Shown here in pieces: positions 42,952-51,412 of a stretch of DNA of 64,000 bases (positions are counted from its first letter, which is position 1; every line of letters starts with the position of its first letter). A program made the position numbers and the translations under genes. A model generated the notes under the pieces. The model was given only the letters and a program-made list of their open reading frames with translations, made no database searches and was not told where the DNA came from. The DNA comes from Propionivibrio hellwigii. Lineage in GTDB: Bacteria; Pseudomonadota; Gammaproteobacteria; Burkholderiales; Rhodocyclaceae. The stretch lies in NCBI RefSeq assembly GCF_041770905.1, contig NZ_JBEUWX010000001.1, forward strand, positions 409,616-473,615. Direction: 5' to 3'.

Positions 42952-43476
42952 TTAAAATGAGTCGGTGCTGGTAAACAGCCCAACCTTGAGATCCGCACCG
43001 TGATAGATTTCCCTGCCATCTACGCTCATCGTCGCATCGGCGATCCCCAGCACCATCTGGCGCATGATGGTTCGCTTGATGTGGATGTGGTAAGTGACTT
43101 TCTTATGTTTGGGCAGAACCTGTCCGGTGAACTTGACCTCACCGCAACCCAGCGCACGGCCGCGCCCCAGGCCGCCGCTCCAGCCGAGGTAAAAACCGAT
43201 CAGCTGCCACATGGCATCCAGACCGAGACAGCCGGGCATGACCGGATCGCCCTCAAAATGGCAGGCAAAAAACCACAGGTTCGGGTGGATGTCCAGCTCG
43301 GCGATGATTTCGCCCTTGCCGTATTTTCCGCCGTGGTCATTGATTTCCAGAATGCGGTCAAGCATCAGCATATTGGGCAGCGGCAATTGTGCATTGCCGG
43401 GGCCGAACATTTCGGTACGCGCGCAGGCCAGTAAATCTTCTTTGCTGTACTGATTCTTGCGGGCGGCAGCGGTCAT
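42952..43476 (-). CDS. fabA: 3-hydroxydecanoyl-ACP dehydratase/isomerase
   Basis: This 174-residue hot-dog enzyme has the active-site histidine in ACHFEGDPVMPG (His about 73) and the aspartate in LGLDAMWQ (Asp about 87). FabA dehydrates 3-hydroxydecanoyl-ACP and isomerises the product to the cis-3 form. The start MTAAARKNQY has CAAGGAGAAAG upstream and is preferred over an ATG twenty codons earlier. It pairs with fabB downstream. Confidence 0.97.
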   Translation of the reverse strand: MTAAARKNQYSKEDLLACARTEMFGPGNAQLPLPNMLMLDRILEINDHGGKYGKGEIIAELDIHPNLWFFACHFEGDPVMPGCLGLDAMWQLIGFYLGWSGGLGRGRALGCGEVKFTGQVLPKHKKVTYHIHIKRTIMRQMVLGIADATMSVDGREIYHGADLKVGLFTSTDSF

Positions 43477-43854
43477 ATTCTTTCTCCTTGTCTGTTGTCT
43501 TTTGTTTGGCTTTCGGCAACGTGCCGGCCGCGTCATGCGTCAGGCAGTGTACCCGGGCGCACGGCAGCCGGTCCCTTCGATCGTCCAGCCCGGTATTGTG
43601 CAACGCGATATTAACGGAATCCGGCCTATCCCGCCATGTCGGACCGTTGGAAACGCCGTGCCAAATCCATACTGAACCCTGCCGATCAGGCCGGCATTGA
43701 ACTCACCCTACGGGCGTGTCGAAAAGTGATTGCAAATTATTCCGTCTGCCGCCGGTGCCGGTGTGAGTTTGTTATATTGCAGTTGCCGGAATTTGTGGCC
43801 GCCGCGATAGGCTGGGTGGCCGGTAGTCCGGTATCTGATTGAGGAATCTCGTGC
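43477..43854. other. divergent intergenic region fabA / RND adaptor
   Basis: These 378 bases hold the promoters of two divergent genes; none could be placed with confidence. No gene, terminator or clear operator is visible. GAGGAATC lies just before the adaptor start. Confidence 0.4.
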
Positions 43855-44850
43855 ATGCGCAAGAAAGTATTCTGGATAGGCCTTGCCTGTGCGCTGGCGC
43901 TGGCGCTGGCGGTAGCTTGGTTCTGGCCTGGAAGTGGGCGTGGTGATGGCGAGGGCGGTAATGCGCGCCCAGGGCGCGGGCGACACGGCGCGGCCGAGGC
44001 GCCGCCTGCCGTCACAGTGGTGACGGCGCGGCACGGCGACATCGATGTCGTACTCAGTGCGCTGGGCACAGTGACGGCGCGCAATACGACGGTCGTCAAG
44101 GCGCGCGTTTCCGGGCAGCTGCAACGTATTGCTTTTCAGGAAGGACAGCGCGTCAAGGCGGGTGATCTGCTGGCCGAGATCGACCCGCGCCCTTTTCAGG
44201 CGCAACTCGACCAGGCCGCCGGGCAATTGGCGCGCGATCGGGCGCTGCTTGCCAATGCCAAAATTGACCTGGCCCGCTACCGTGACCTGCTGGCCAAGAA
44301 TTCGATTGCCAGGCAACAGGTCGATACGCAGGCGGCGCTGGTCAAGCAGTACGAAGGCGCCGTGCAGACCGATCAAGGCAGCGCCGAAAATGCGCGCCTG
44401 CAACTCTCCTTTACGCGCATTACCGCGCCGATCGACGGTCGCCTTGGCCTGCGCCGGGTTGATACCGGCAATATGGTCAGCGCCAGTGACGCCGACGGGA
44501 TCGTCACGATCACACAGACGCAGCCCATCGCCGTCGTTTTTTCAGTGCCTGCCGGTCATCTGAGCGCAGTGCTTCAGGGGATGCGGGAACACGAAACGCT
44601 GCCGGTCGAAGCCTGGGATCAGGACAATAAAAACCGCCTGGCCGCTGGCAAACTGCTGTCGGTCGATAACCAGATCGATACAGCAACCGGCACGGTCAGG
44701 CTCAAGGCAGAATTTACCAATGCCGACGAGGCGTTATTTCCCAACCAGTTCGTCAATATCCGGCTGAATGTTTCCACGCGCCGCGACGTCGTGCTGATTC
44801 CCGCCGCGGCCGTGTTGTGGGGTGGTGATCGTTTTGTCCAACAGGATTAA
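43855..44850 (+). CDS. RND efflux periplasmic adaptor (MdtA/HlyD family), C-terminally short
   Basis: This 331-residue adaptor has an N-terminal membrane helix (residues about 5-22), a Gly/Arg-rich linker, and the MdtA-type core: TVVKARVSGQLQRIAFQEGQ, EIDPRPFQAQLDQA, a helical hairpin, and RITAPIDGRLGLRRVDTGN. It should link an inner-membrane RND pump to an outer-membrane channel. It ends early, at VLIPAAAVLWGGDRFVQQD, where family members continue for another 50-90 residues. A copy of the dispersed repeat follows, then the prophage. No RND pump gene is visible, so it is probably a truncated remnant unless its partner lies beyond the prophage. Confidence 0.85.
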   Translation: MRKKVFWIGLACALALALAVAWFWPGSGRGDGEGGNARPGRGRHGAAEAPPAVTVVTARHGDIDVVLSALGTVTARNTTVVKARVSGQLQRIAFQEGQRVKAGDLLAEIDPRPFQAQLDQAAGQLARDRALLANAKIDLARYRDLLAKNSIARQQVDTQAALVKQYEGAVQTDQGSAENARLQLSFTRITAPIDGRLGLRRVDTGNMVSASDADGIVTITQTQPIAVVFSVPAGHLSAVLQGMREHETLPVEAWDQDNKNRLAAGKLLSVDNQIDTATGTVRLKAEFTNADEALFPNQFVNIRLNVSTRRDVVLIPAAAVLWGGDRFVQQD

Positions 44851-44864
44851 TCAGGGCGAGTCAG

Positions 44865-44894
44865 CGGAAACGCCCATTTGATGCGGAACTCAGG
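44865..44894. repeat. dispersed repeat copy at the host-prophage boundary
   Basis: Read leftward it contains TTCCGCATCAAATGGGCGTT and TCCG, closely matching the block at 28046-28072. Because this repeat family is chromosomal, host DNA probably extends to about here and the phage left end lies just to the right. Confidence 0.6.
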
Positions 44895-44950
44895 GCGATC
44901 CGCCAGAAAATTTGCCGCACATTAATTTTGCAAAAAAACGGGCACTTTTT

Positions 44951-44990
44951 AAAAAATTTTGCGCATTTTTTGTCCAAAAATGCGCCGGGA
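44951..44990 (-). terminator. candidate terminator of the prophage repressor gene / end-proximal hairpin
   Basis: GCGCATTTTT (44961-44970) and AAAAATGCGC (44976-44985) form a perfect 10-bp inverted repeat with a five-base loop, followed leftward by AAAATTTTTT. It lies just after the repressor stop. It may equally be part of the transposase-binding sites at the phage left end. Confidence 0.55.
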
Positions 44991-45001
44991 ATAAACAGAA
45001 A

Positions 45002-45733
45002 TTAAAACCGCGTCCCTGCCCACACTACCCGGCCAATAATTGCCACGTCTCCCTCAGCCATCTTGCTTATGTCCAGCGTCCAGGGTCTATATGTCGGGTT
45101 ATCACTGATAACGCTTATTTGCCCGCCGGGCAATAATTGAAGCCGCTTAACGAGGAGCATATCACCCATCCGCATAATATATATGCCATCTGTGTCCGGC
45201 TGGGTGAGACTCTGATTAATCAGAATAACGTCTCCATCGCGCAATGTAGGCAACATTGACTCGCCCGCCACACGAATCAGCACCAAATCTTTAGGCTGCA
45301 TCCGCAGCTCGTGTTTGATCCAATCCTCACGGAACATTAACGAGTCGTCGGCCTCCTCACTACCGACAACTGCGCCGTGCCCTGCGGCTGCGCGAACGTC
45401 ATTATGCAGCGGCAGCGCTATGTAACGTCCCGATGCTGTCGCCTCTTGCACCGATAGTACCGTTGCTGCCCCGGCTTGATATGGCGTATCGGCCTGTATT
45501 TTTGGCGCGGGCTGGTGTCGCGGAGCGTTAAACATCTCGCCCTCACCAGTCAGCAACCAGTTAGCGTTAATACCTAAGCGCACTAATCCTGCTATAGCGT
45601 CTCCTCCTGGGATACTCCTGCCGTCTTCGTAGCCTTGATACCCTCTTGCTGATACGCCAGATTGTTCTGCGGCGTCTTTTTGGCTCAATCCAAGTCTAGC
45701 CCTTGCCTCTTTAAGTCGCATAGATATGTTCAT
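45002..45733 (-). CDS. prophage repressor, HTH-S24 (LexA/CI-like)
   Basis: This 243-residue repressor has an HTH_XRE domain (residues about 5-62, MRLKEARARLGLSQKDAAEQ) and a C-terminal S24 peptidase-like domain. The serine is in AGESMLPTLRDGD (Ser about 159) and the lysine in DMLLVKRLQ (Lys about 196). An Ala-Gly pair at about 117-118 (RAAAGHGA) is the likely self-cleavage site. It should hold the prophage silent by binding the repeated motifs upstream, and be inactivated by the SOS response through RecA. It is transcribed away from the early genes, as in Mu. This is a CI-like repressor, not the Mu c type. Confidence 0.93.
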   Translation of the reverse strand: MNISMRLKEARARLGLSQKDAAEQSGVSARGYQGYEDGRSIPGGDAIAGLVRLGINANWLLTGEGEMFNAPRHQPAPKIQADTPYQAGAATVLSVQEATASGRYIALPLHNDVRAAAGHGAVVGSEEADDSLMFREDWIKHELRMQPKDLVLIRVAGESMLPTLRDGDVILINQSLTQPDTDGIYIMRMGDMLLVKRLQLLPGGQISVISDNPTYRPWTLDISKMAEGDVAIIGRVVWAGTRF

Positions 45734-45864
45734 GTCGCGCTTCCTGGGCGAAAGTGCGACACATCACGCCGCACTTTGCAATGTATGTCGCACTTCGTAG
45801 CGCTTTGATTATTAAGCGGTAAATTTATATACGCACTTTTTGTCGTATCTTGAAAGCGCGACAC
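45732..45864. promoter_or_regulatory. operator cluster: six copies of a GTCGCACTT-type motif
   Basis: Related motifs occur at 45732 (ATGTCGCGCTTC), 45751 (AAAGTGCGACAC, inverted), 45768 (CGCCGCACTTTG), 45785 (TATGTCGCACTTCG), 45830 (TACGCACTTTTTGTCG) and 45850 (TTGAAAGCGCGACACG, inverted). They fill the space between the repressor and ner genes in both orientations. They are the probable repressor operators; the binding is inferred. Confidence 0.75.
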
Positions 45865-45887
45865 GTAAAAAAATACTGAAAAAACTC

Positions 45888-45916
45888 TTGACATACGAAA
45901 AATTGTGCTGTGTAAT
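45888..45916 (+). promoter_or_regulatory. prophage early promoter
   Basis: TTGACA (45888-45893), a 17-base spacer, and TGTAAT (45911-45916) form a near-consensus sigma-70 promoter reading into ner and the transposase gene. It lies just right of the operator cluster. Confidence 0.85.
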
Positions 45917-45936
45917 ATAAAACATCAACCAGCAAT

Positions 45937-45953
45937 ATGGTTAGTTTAACCAT
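45937..45953. promoter_or_regulatory. palindrome ATGGTTA-GTT-TAACCAT before ner
   Basis: A perfect 7-bp inverted repeat with a three-base centre lies between the early promoter and the ner ribosome-binding site (AGGA at 45957). By position it could be the Ner operator or an mRNA hairpin; neither is proven. Confidence 0.5.
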
Positions 45954-45971
45954 TATAGGAAACGATACAAA

Positions 45972-46250
45972 ATGGTATGCAAAAAAGATTGGCACCCAGC
46001 AGATATAAAAGCCGCCCTAGAGAAGCGTGGATGGACGCTTATCGGGCTAGCCGCGCATTACGGGATCAAAAGCTCATCCTCGTTCTCGTTTGCCCTCAGT
46101 AATAGCTATCCGTTAAACGAACGGCGCATTGCCGATGCGCTAGGCGTACCTGTGCAGGAAATCTGGCCGTCCCGTTACTTTGCTGACGGCACAAAACGCC
46201 CTCGCGGCCTGCGCGGCGCGCGGGCATCACGCCTTGGTGCTCATGCATAG
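45972..46250 (+). CDS. ner: Ner-like transcriptional regulator (Nlp family)
   Basis: This 92-residue protein has the Ner/Nlp signature: DWHPADIKAALEKRGWTLIG, an HTH with GIKSSSSFSFALSN, and IADALGVPVQEIWPSRY. In Mu, Ner represses early and repressor transcription to tip the phage into lytic growth. It is the first early gene and precedes the transposase gene by 14 bases. The basic C-terminal tail (GTKRPRGLRGARASRLGA) is longer than in Mu Ner. Confidence 0.93.
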   Translation: MVCKKDWHPADIKAALEKRGWTLIGLAAHYGIKSSSSFSFALSNSYPLNERRIADALGVPVQEIWPSRYFADGTKRPRGLRGARASRLGAHA

Positions 46251-46264
46251 CAAAGGACTAAAAA

Positions 46265-48361
46265 ATGAGCACATGCTCAATTAGCGACATTGCCCAGGCC
46301 CTAACCATCTCTAAACGATCCGCCGAGCGTCGGGCTATCAATGACTCGTGGCCGTATCATGAGGCCCCTGTCCGCGGCGGTCGCATGCGCCTCTACGAGA
46401 TCGACAAACTGCCCAAGGCCGTCCGTAATGCGATCAAACAGCACAAAATGCAGACGGATGTGCTGCCCGCCTTGGTCTCTGAGATTACTGCTCCGCCCGT
46501 GGCGCAATGTAACGAGCTGTCATTAACGCACGATCAGCGCGCGATCCGCGACGCACGGTCGGGTATCCGCGCGGCGATCCATAAAACAATGGCCAATCTG
46601 GGATGCAGCCTGCATGAGGCATCGGTCAGCCTGATTTGTGACGCCCAGCGCGGCACGCTTGACCCCATATTGACGCGGATGCTGCATATCGCACGTGATC
46701 GCCGTGGCAGCTCACGCGGTGACTTGCCGACGCCGCGCACCCTGCGCCGCTGGCTGGATGCCGACGATCTGGCACCGGGCATGCCGCAAAAGGATTTTGT
46801 CGTGCCGGTCTGGGCGCGGGCATTTTTGGCTCACTATCAACAGCCACAAAAACCAAGCCTGTCCGATGCCTACCGCCAGTTTGCTGCCGAGTATGCGGGC
46901 GATCTGCCGAGCGAGTGGCAGGTGCGCCGGTTTGTGGGCAAATTAGGGGCAGTAACCCGCGAGCGCGGACGCATGGGAGAGCGCGAGCTGCGCAACATCC
47001 AGCCATTTGTCCGCCGTGATTTTGCAGCCCTCTTGCCCAATGACATCTGGTCGCCTGATGGACACACGTTTGACGCAGAGGTGCAGCATCCATTTACGGG
47101 CAAAGCGTTTCGGCCGGAGATCACAACATATATCGATATTGCTACCCGCCGGGCGGTCGGTTGGTCGGTAGATTTGGCCGAGTCGAGCATGGCCGTCGCG
47201 GATGCCCTGCGCTCCGCTGTCCAAAAACACGGCATCCCGGCCATGATCTACTCGGACAACGGATCGGGGTACAAAAATGCCTACCTTGAGGATACAGCGC
47301 TTGGCTTGCTTGGCCGCCTGGGCATTACGGTACGTCACTCAATCCCTTATAACAGCCAGGCGCGCGGCGTCATTGAGCGCGCGCACCAGACAATCTGGGT
47401 GCGCTCGGCAAAACGGCTGCCGTCCTACATGGGGCATGTCATGGATCGCCAGGCGCGCCTTGCTCACTACAAATTAACGCGGGCGGCGATAAAACACGGT
47501 GGCGCTATGCCGCTCATGCCTTGGCAGCTCTTTGTCGAGTTTTGCGAGGAGGCCGTTGCCGCTTACAACGCCGCGCCGCACCGCTCTCTCGGCGGCGTCT
47601 CGCCCGATCTGTGCTGGCGCAATCATGAGGCGCGCGGCTGGTCGCCGATAAGGGTCGAGGGCGACGAGGTCATCACGCTGTTTAGGCCGCGCGTTGCTCG
47701 TACCCTGCGCCGAGGCGAAATACAAATATTTAATAACCTCTACTTTTGCCGCGAATTTGAGGAGCTTAACGGGTCGCTGGTGCATGTCGCCTTTGACATC
47801 CACGACCCCCGCTATGTGTGGGTCTATCTGCCGGATGGTCGGTTTATCGGTACGGCCGAGGTTAACGGCAACCGTCGCAATTACTACCCCGTTGCCGTTA
47901 TCGAGCAGGCCCGCGACCAACGCGCCAAAGCGCGTTTGGCGCGCATCGACGTTAAGCGTGACGACATCCTCGACGAGCTGCACGGCGCGGCGGCAATTGA
48001 GGTAGCGCCGGCGCAAACCCTTGTCATTGGCGGTCGCGTTATTGAGGCTGCCGAGATCGACCAAATGCTGATCGACGCGCCCGCCGAACCGCTCAATCTG
48101 CACGATGCGCCGGCGATGATTAACGCGGCGATGCCTCTTGAGACTGAGCAACCGGCCGCAAAACCGCCGCGCTCTGAGCGATCGGCCGAGGACAACTATG
48201 CGGAGTGGTGCGAGCTGCGACAACGCCAACAAAACGGCGAAATCCTGCGGGATGTGGATGCCCGGTTTATCGAGACGTGGCCGACAACGATGCAGGGATC
48301 ATCGCATCTGGATTATCTGGGATTGAGGCACCTCATCCCAAAAAAACAGGCCGCTGCGTAA
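46265..48361 (+). CDS. A: Mu-type transposase A (DDE recombinase)
   Basis: This 698-residue transposase has an N-terminal Mu DNA-binding region (ISDIAQALTISKRSAERRAI, HTH-like) and an RNase H-like core. The acidic residues are in WSPDGHTFDAEV (near 263), YSDNGSGYKN (near 331) and VIERAHQTIW (near 371). A Mu C-terminal domain and a charged tail follow. It cuts the phage ends and joins them to target DNA during integration and replicative transposition. The frame is intact and slightly longer than Mu A (663). Confidence 0.96.
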   Translation: MSTCSISDIAQALTISKRSAERRAINDSWPYHEAPVRGGRMRLYEIDKLPKAVRNAIKQHKMQTDVLPALVSEITAPPVAQCNELSLTHDQRAIRDARSGIRAAIHKTMANLGCSLHEASVSLICDAQRGTLDPILTRMLHIARDRRGSSRGDLPTPRTLRRWLDADDLAPGMPQKDFVVPVWARAFLAHYQQPQKPSLSDAYRQFAAEYAGDLPSEWQVRRFVGKLGAVTRERGRMGERELRNIQPFVRRDFAALLPNDIWSPDGHTFDAEVQHPFTGKAFRPEITTYIDIATRRAVGWSVDLAESSMAVADALRSAVQKHGIPAMIYSDNGSGYKNAYLEDTALGLLGRLGITVRHSIPYNSQARGVIERAHQTIWVRSAKRLPSYMGHVMDRQARLAHYKLTRAAIKHGGAMPLMPWQLFVEFCEEAVAAYNAAPHRSLGGVSPDLCWRNHEARGWSPIRVEGDEVITLFRPRVARTLRRGEIQIFNNLYFCREFEELNGSLVHVAFDIHDPRYVWVYLPDGRFIGTAEVNGNRRNYYPVAVIEQARDQRAKARLARIDVKRDDILDELHGAAAIEVAPAQTLVIGGRVIEAAEIDQMLIDAPAEPLNLHDAPAMINAAMPLETEQPAAKPPRSERSAEDNYAEWCELRQRQQNGEILRDVDARFIETWPTTMQGSSHLDYLGLRHLIPKKQAAA

Positions 48362-48443
48362 TGCCAGATACGCAACGGCCGGTTTAGGGCGCAGGCTGGG
48401 ACCAACAACCTGCAATTACTACGACAAACGGAGTTATTAAATT

Positions 48444-49157
48444 ATGACGCAAACAGCAAATCTACACAACCTGAGCATTGTCCGGCAGTTTGCCCGGACG
48501 GCTGACCGCACGGCGGGCCTACCCGGCATTGCCGCGCTCTACGGCCCGGCCGGGTTTGGCAAAACCACCGCCTCAATGGCGGTGGCTAACGAGCACCGCG
48601 CTTACTTTGTCCAGATGCGCTCGGCTTGGACGCGCAAGACGCTCCTTGAAAAAATCCTGCTTGAGATCGGCATCAAACCGCTTGGCACGCTGCCAAAAAT
48701 GCTTGACCAGATCACCGACCAACTCTCGGTCTCGCGCCGCCTGCTCATTATTGACGAGTTTGATTATGCCACCCACTCGGATGCCATGATCGAGCTGGTG
48801 CGCGACATCTACGAGGGGTCGCGCGGCTCGCTGCTCATTATCGGCGAGGAGATGTTGCCACAAAAGCTCAAGCGCTGGGAGCGGTTCCATAGCCGCGTCC
48901 TCTCGTGGATCCCCGCGAGAGGCGTCACCGAAAAAGATGCACAGCTGCTGGTGCCGATCTACTGCCCGGGGGTCAAAGTACAGCCAGACTTGCTGCAACA
49001 TCTGGTCAGCATCTCGCACGGATCGGTGCGCCGGGTATGCGTCAATCTCCACCAGATCAAAGAGACGGCGGGGATGGAGGGATGGCAGTCGGTCGGCATG
49101 GCCGAGTGGGGTGAACGCCCGCTCTACACGGGCGAAGCGCCGCGCAGGGGGGCGTAA
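48444..49157 (+). CDS. B: Mu B-like AAA+ ATPase (transposition target selection)
   Basis: This 237-residue ATPase has Walker A (GPAGFGKTTAS, near 35) and Walker B (LLIIDEFDYA, near 98), and a C-terminal helical part (ISHGSVRRVCVNLHQIKET). MuB-type proteins bind DNA with ATP and deliver target sites to the transposase. It is shorter than Mu B (312) and lacks the N-terminal HTH-like region. It follows the transposase gene, as in Mu. Confidence 0.93.
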   Translation: MTQTANLHNLSIVRQFARTADRTAGLPGIAALYGPAGFGKTTASMAVANEHRAYFVQMRSAWTRKTLLEKILLEIGIKPLGTLPKMLDQITDQLSVSRRLLIIDEFDYATHSDAMIELVRDIYEGSRGSLLIIGEEMLPQKLKRWERFHSRVLSWIPARGVTEKDAQLLVPIYCPGVKVQPDLLQHLVSISHGSVRRVCVNLHQIKETAGMEGWQSVGMAEWGERPLYTGEAPRRGA

Positions 49158-49159
49158 TC

Positions 49160-49786
49160 GTGCGCAAACCTGTAACTACCTATGCCGGCGGCAAAGGGCC
49201 GCGCCAGCGCGTTTGGGAGGCCATCCGCGCCCAGCGTGACGCCGAGTGGACGCGCGTGCAGATCGCAGGTCTCTCCGGGATCGACGGCAGCACATTGTCA
49301 AGTTACATCCAGTCACTCGAGCACGCAGGCATCGTCAAAATGGTGCGTCAGACACCGGGCGCACGCAAACATTATCGACTCATTAACGATGAGGGCGTCG
49401 AGGCCCCGCGCCTACGCACAGACGGCTCGCGCTGCACGCGAGGACTTGTGCAGGAGCAGATGTGGCGGACGCTGCGCATGATGCGAGGAGACACCAATGC
49501 CCGCGAGCTTGCAGCGCACGCCAGCACGCCGCGCATCCCTGTGGCGTTTGGCACTGCTAACGAGTACCTCAAAACCCTCAAAAAAGCTGGCTATCTCGAG
49601 GTGACTTTGCCTGGCAAGGGCGTGTCGGCCCAGCGTTGCGCGCTCGCGCGTTACCGCCTGATCTCCTCGTGCAACACCGGGCCGAGGCCGCCGGTCATCT
49701 GCAAGACACGGACGGTCTACGACCCCAACGTCGACAAGATCGTCTGGCAAGCGCCGGTCTCTGATGAGGACGCGATCTATGGCTGA
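49160..49786 (+). CDS. Mu-like phage early protein with two winged-helix regions
   Basis: This 208-residue protein starts at a GTG just after gene B. It appears to hold two winged-helix units: residues about 15-75 (RVWEAIRAQRDAEWTRVQIA, then LSSYIQSLEHAGIVKMVRQT) and about 105-165 (QMWRTLRMMRGDTNARELAA, then EYLKTLKKAGYLEV). I do not know its function. DNA binding during early phage growth is likely. Its stop overlaps the next start by eight bases. Confidence 0.8.
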   Translation: MRKPVTTYAGGKGPRQRVWEAIRAQRDAEWTRVQIAGLSGIDGSTLSSYIQSLEHAGIVKMVRQTPGARKHYRLINDEGVEAPRLRTDGSRCTRGLVQEQMWRTLRMMRGDTNARELAAHASTPRIPVAFGTANEYLKTLKKAGYLEVTLPGKGVSAQRCALARYRLISSCNTGPRPPVICKTRTVYDPNVDKIVWQAPVSDEDAIYG

Positions 49787-50123
49787 GACCATTACTGATC
49801 GCCGCGCGTTTGCGCAGCAACTGCTCGCCGATGCCGTCCGCGCGCATCCGCGCGGCAAAGCAGGGGTGGCGGCGCAGCTGGGCGTATGCCGGTCGCTGCT
49901 CTCCCGCACGCTCTCGCCTAACGACAAGCTGGATCTGTCCGAGCCGATGATCCAGCGGGTAATTGACTGCCTGCACACCATCCCGGTGTGTCCGGCAACC
50001 GGCGAGCCGATTGCCTACAGCGATTGCCGGCGTATCTCCTCGGGGCCTGCCCCCAGCCACAACCCCTACAAAATGACCATCTGGGTGCGTTGCCACACGT
50101 GCCCAAACAAACATGCGGAGTAA
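49779..50123 (+). CDS. small HTH-like phage protein
   Basis: This 114-residue protein starts MAETITDRRAFAQQ. An HTH-like stretch (GKAGVAAQLGVCRSLLSRTL) is followed by a cysteine-containing C-terminus (CPATGE, CRRISSG, VRCHTCPNK) that may bind zinc. The function is unknown. The chosen start overlaps the preceding stop; a GTG/ATG five codons upstream is possible. Confidence 0.7.
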   Translation: MAETITDRRAFAQQLLADAVRAHPRGKAGVAAQLGVCRSLLSRTLSPNDKLDLSEPMIQRVIDCLHTIPVCPATGEPIAYSDCRRISSGPAPSHNPYKMTIWVRCHTCPNKHAE

Positions 50124-50125
50124 TC

Positions 50126-50572
50126 ATGATGCAAACCAACACCAATACACAAACCCTCATTAAAAATGAGATTGCCGCGTTGCATAACATCCAGCAAAAC
50201 ATAGGCGCTGAGCCGACCAACTGGATACGCTGCATGTATAGCGATGAGCGCTGCTACTGCATAGAGCATCCCACAGGTAAAAATCTGCTGGCCGTCTGCT
50301 TGGACCTATATGACTGGCAGCGCGGAGGCTGCTTTGTCGAGGGGTTTGATGATGATGCCTATTTTAGGGATGCGCTCCGCCTATCGGTAACCCCCGCCAA
50401 CAAACAGGCCTACAAAAAGACCTGGTCGGCCGTGCGTGCGCTGCTAAATGGCCGCACGGTTGTCCTGGGCGGATACTGCATTGATGCGGCGGCGCACCTG
50501 GCCGCAGCCAAAAAAACGCAATACGGATTTGAGCCGTACGAAATCAACCTGGCTCCGGAGGTGCTGCAATGA
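50126..50572 (+). CDS. hypothetical phage early protein
   Basis: This 148-residue protein (MMQTNTNTQTLIKNEIAALH, then YDWQRGGCFVEGFDDDAYF) is not recognised. Two ATG codons stand together at the start, two bases after the preceding stop. It overlaps the next gene by four bases, as expected in a tight early operon. Confidence 0.65.
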   Translation: MMQTNTNTQTLIKNEIAALHNIQQNIGAEPTNWIRCMYSDERCYCIEHPTGKNLLAVCLDLYDWQRGGCFVEGFDDDAYFRDALRLSVTPANKQAYKKTWSAVRALLNGRTVVLGGYCIDAAAHLAAAKKTQYGFEPYEINLAPEVLQ

Positions 50573-50913
50573 CCCACACATCTCTACGCGCCCGCCGGAC
50601 ACGCATGCTACAGCGCCGTGCCGCCACAAAAGGTTTTGTCGTGTCCGATGCGTTTGACGCCTTGAGCCGTCTTAAAAAATCAACAGAGTGGCTGAGATCA
50701 CACGGTATCCGGGTTTTGGGTTACTCGGTGATTTTGGATATCGGCGAGCCGCCGGACATTATGGTCCAGTCCGGCCCAAAAACGTTTGCCTTGTTTGCTG
50801 GGGAGTACATGCGGCGCTCAGTAGGCCGGACCGTCGATGGCGAGGTTGCCGATTTTGAGGCGGACGACCGTAAAAATGGCGTGCGCATCAACTGGACGGA
50901 GGTGACGGCATGA
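50569..50913 (+). CDS. hypothetical phage early protein
   Basis: This 114-residue basic protein is unrecognised. It starts MTHTSLRARRTRMLQRRAAT and has a central FDALSRLKKSTEWLRSHGIR stretch. ATGA overlaps with both neighbours indicate translational coupling. Confidence 0.65.
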   Translation: MTHTSLRARRTRMLQRRAATKGFVVSDAFDALSRLKKSTEWLRSHGIRVLGYSVILDIGEPPDIMVQSGPKTFALFAGEYMRRSVGRTVDGEVADFEADDRKNGVRINWTEVTA

Positions 50914-51152
50914 GCAGCATTACCCACATTGCCGACGTGCGCCGTACACCACGTGTGCTTAATGATGGTTACATCTGGCGCTTGCGTGAGGCTAACGAGG
51001 CCGTGCGTCAACTACGCGCGATGGGGTGCCATATCCAGCACGTGGCGGTCGGACAGGCCAATCTCCCCAGCGAGATCGTTGTCGATCACAACCCGCACCG
51101 CCGCCTGATCGGCTGCGAGAGCGTGCATGTCACCTGCGGAGGTCGGCTATGA
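50910..51152 (+). CDS. hypothetical phage early protein
   Basis: This is an 80-residue protein (MSSITHIADVRRTPRVLNDG, IWRLREANEAVRQLRAMG). No function can be assigned. It overlaps both neighbours by four bases. Confidence 0.6.
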   Translation: MSSITHIADVRRTPRVLNDGYIWRLREANEAVRQLRAMGCHIQHVAVGQANLPSEIVVDHNPHRRLIGCESVHVTCGGRL

Positions 51153-51403
51153 GTCTGTTGAGCATCCAGCTCGCTCAACTTGTAAATGAGCGCTCGCTTG
51201 CCGATCAGATCCTCGACATCCTGGAGCGATCCGCAAAACCGCTGAGCATCTACCAGCTTGCGAGGCGGTTGCAGTACGACAGTGCGCTGATTGACCGGGA
51301 GATCAAACGTCTATACCGGGCAGGGCGTATTGATTGTGCCCGCAAAAACTCCCGACAACACTACTGTCTGTATCAATACGCCCAACAACCCACAACCACA
51401 TAG
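51149..51403 (+). CDS. small winged-helix-like phage protein
   Basis: This 84-residue protein has a winged-helix pattern: ADQILDILERSAKPLSIYQL, ARRLQYDSALIDREIKRLYR, then AGRIDCARKN. It may be a small DNA-binding regulator. The ATG overlaps the preceding stop; an in-frame start farther upstream is unlikely. Confidence 0.7.
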   Translation: MSLLSIQLAQLVNERSLADQILDILERSAKPLSIYQLARRLQYDSALIDREIKRLYRAGRIDCARKNSRQHYCLYQYAQQPTTT

Positions 51404-51412
51404 GAGGCCGAT

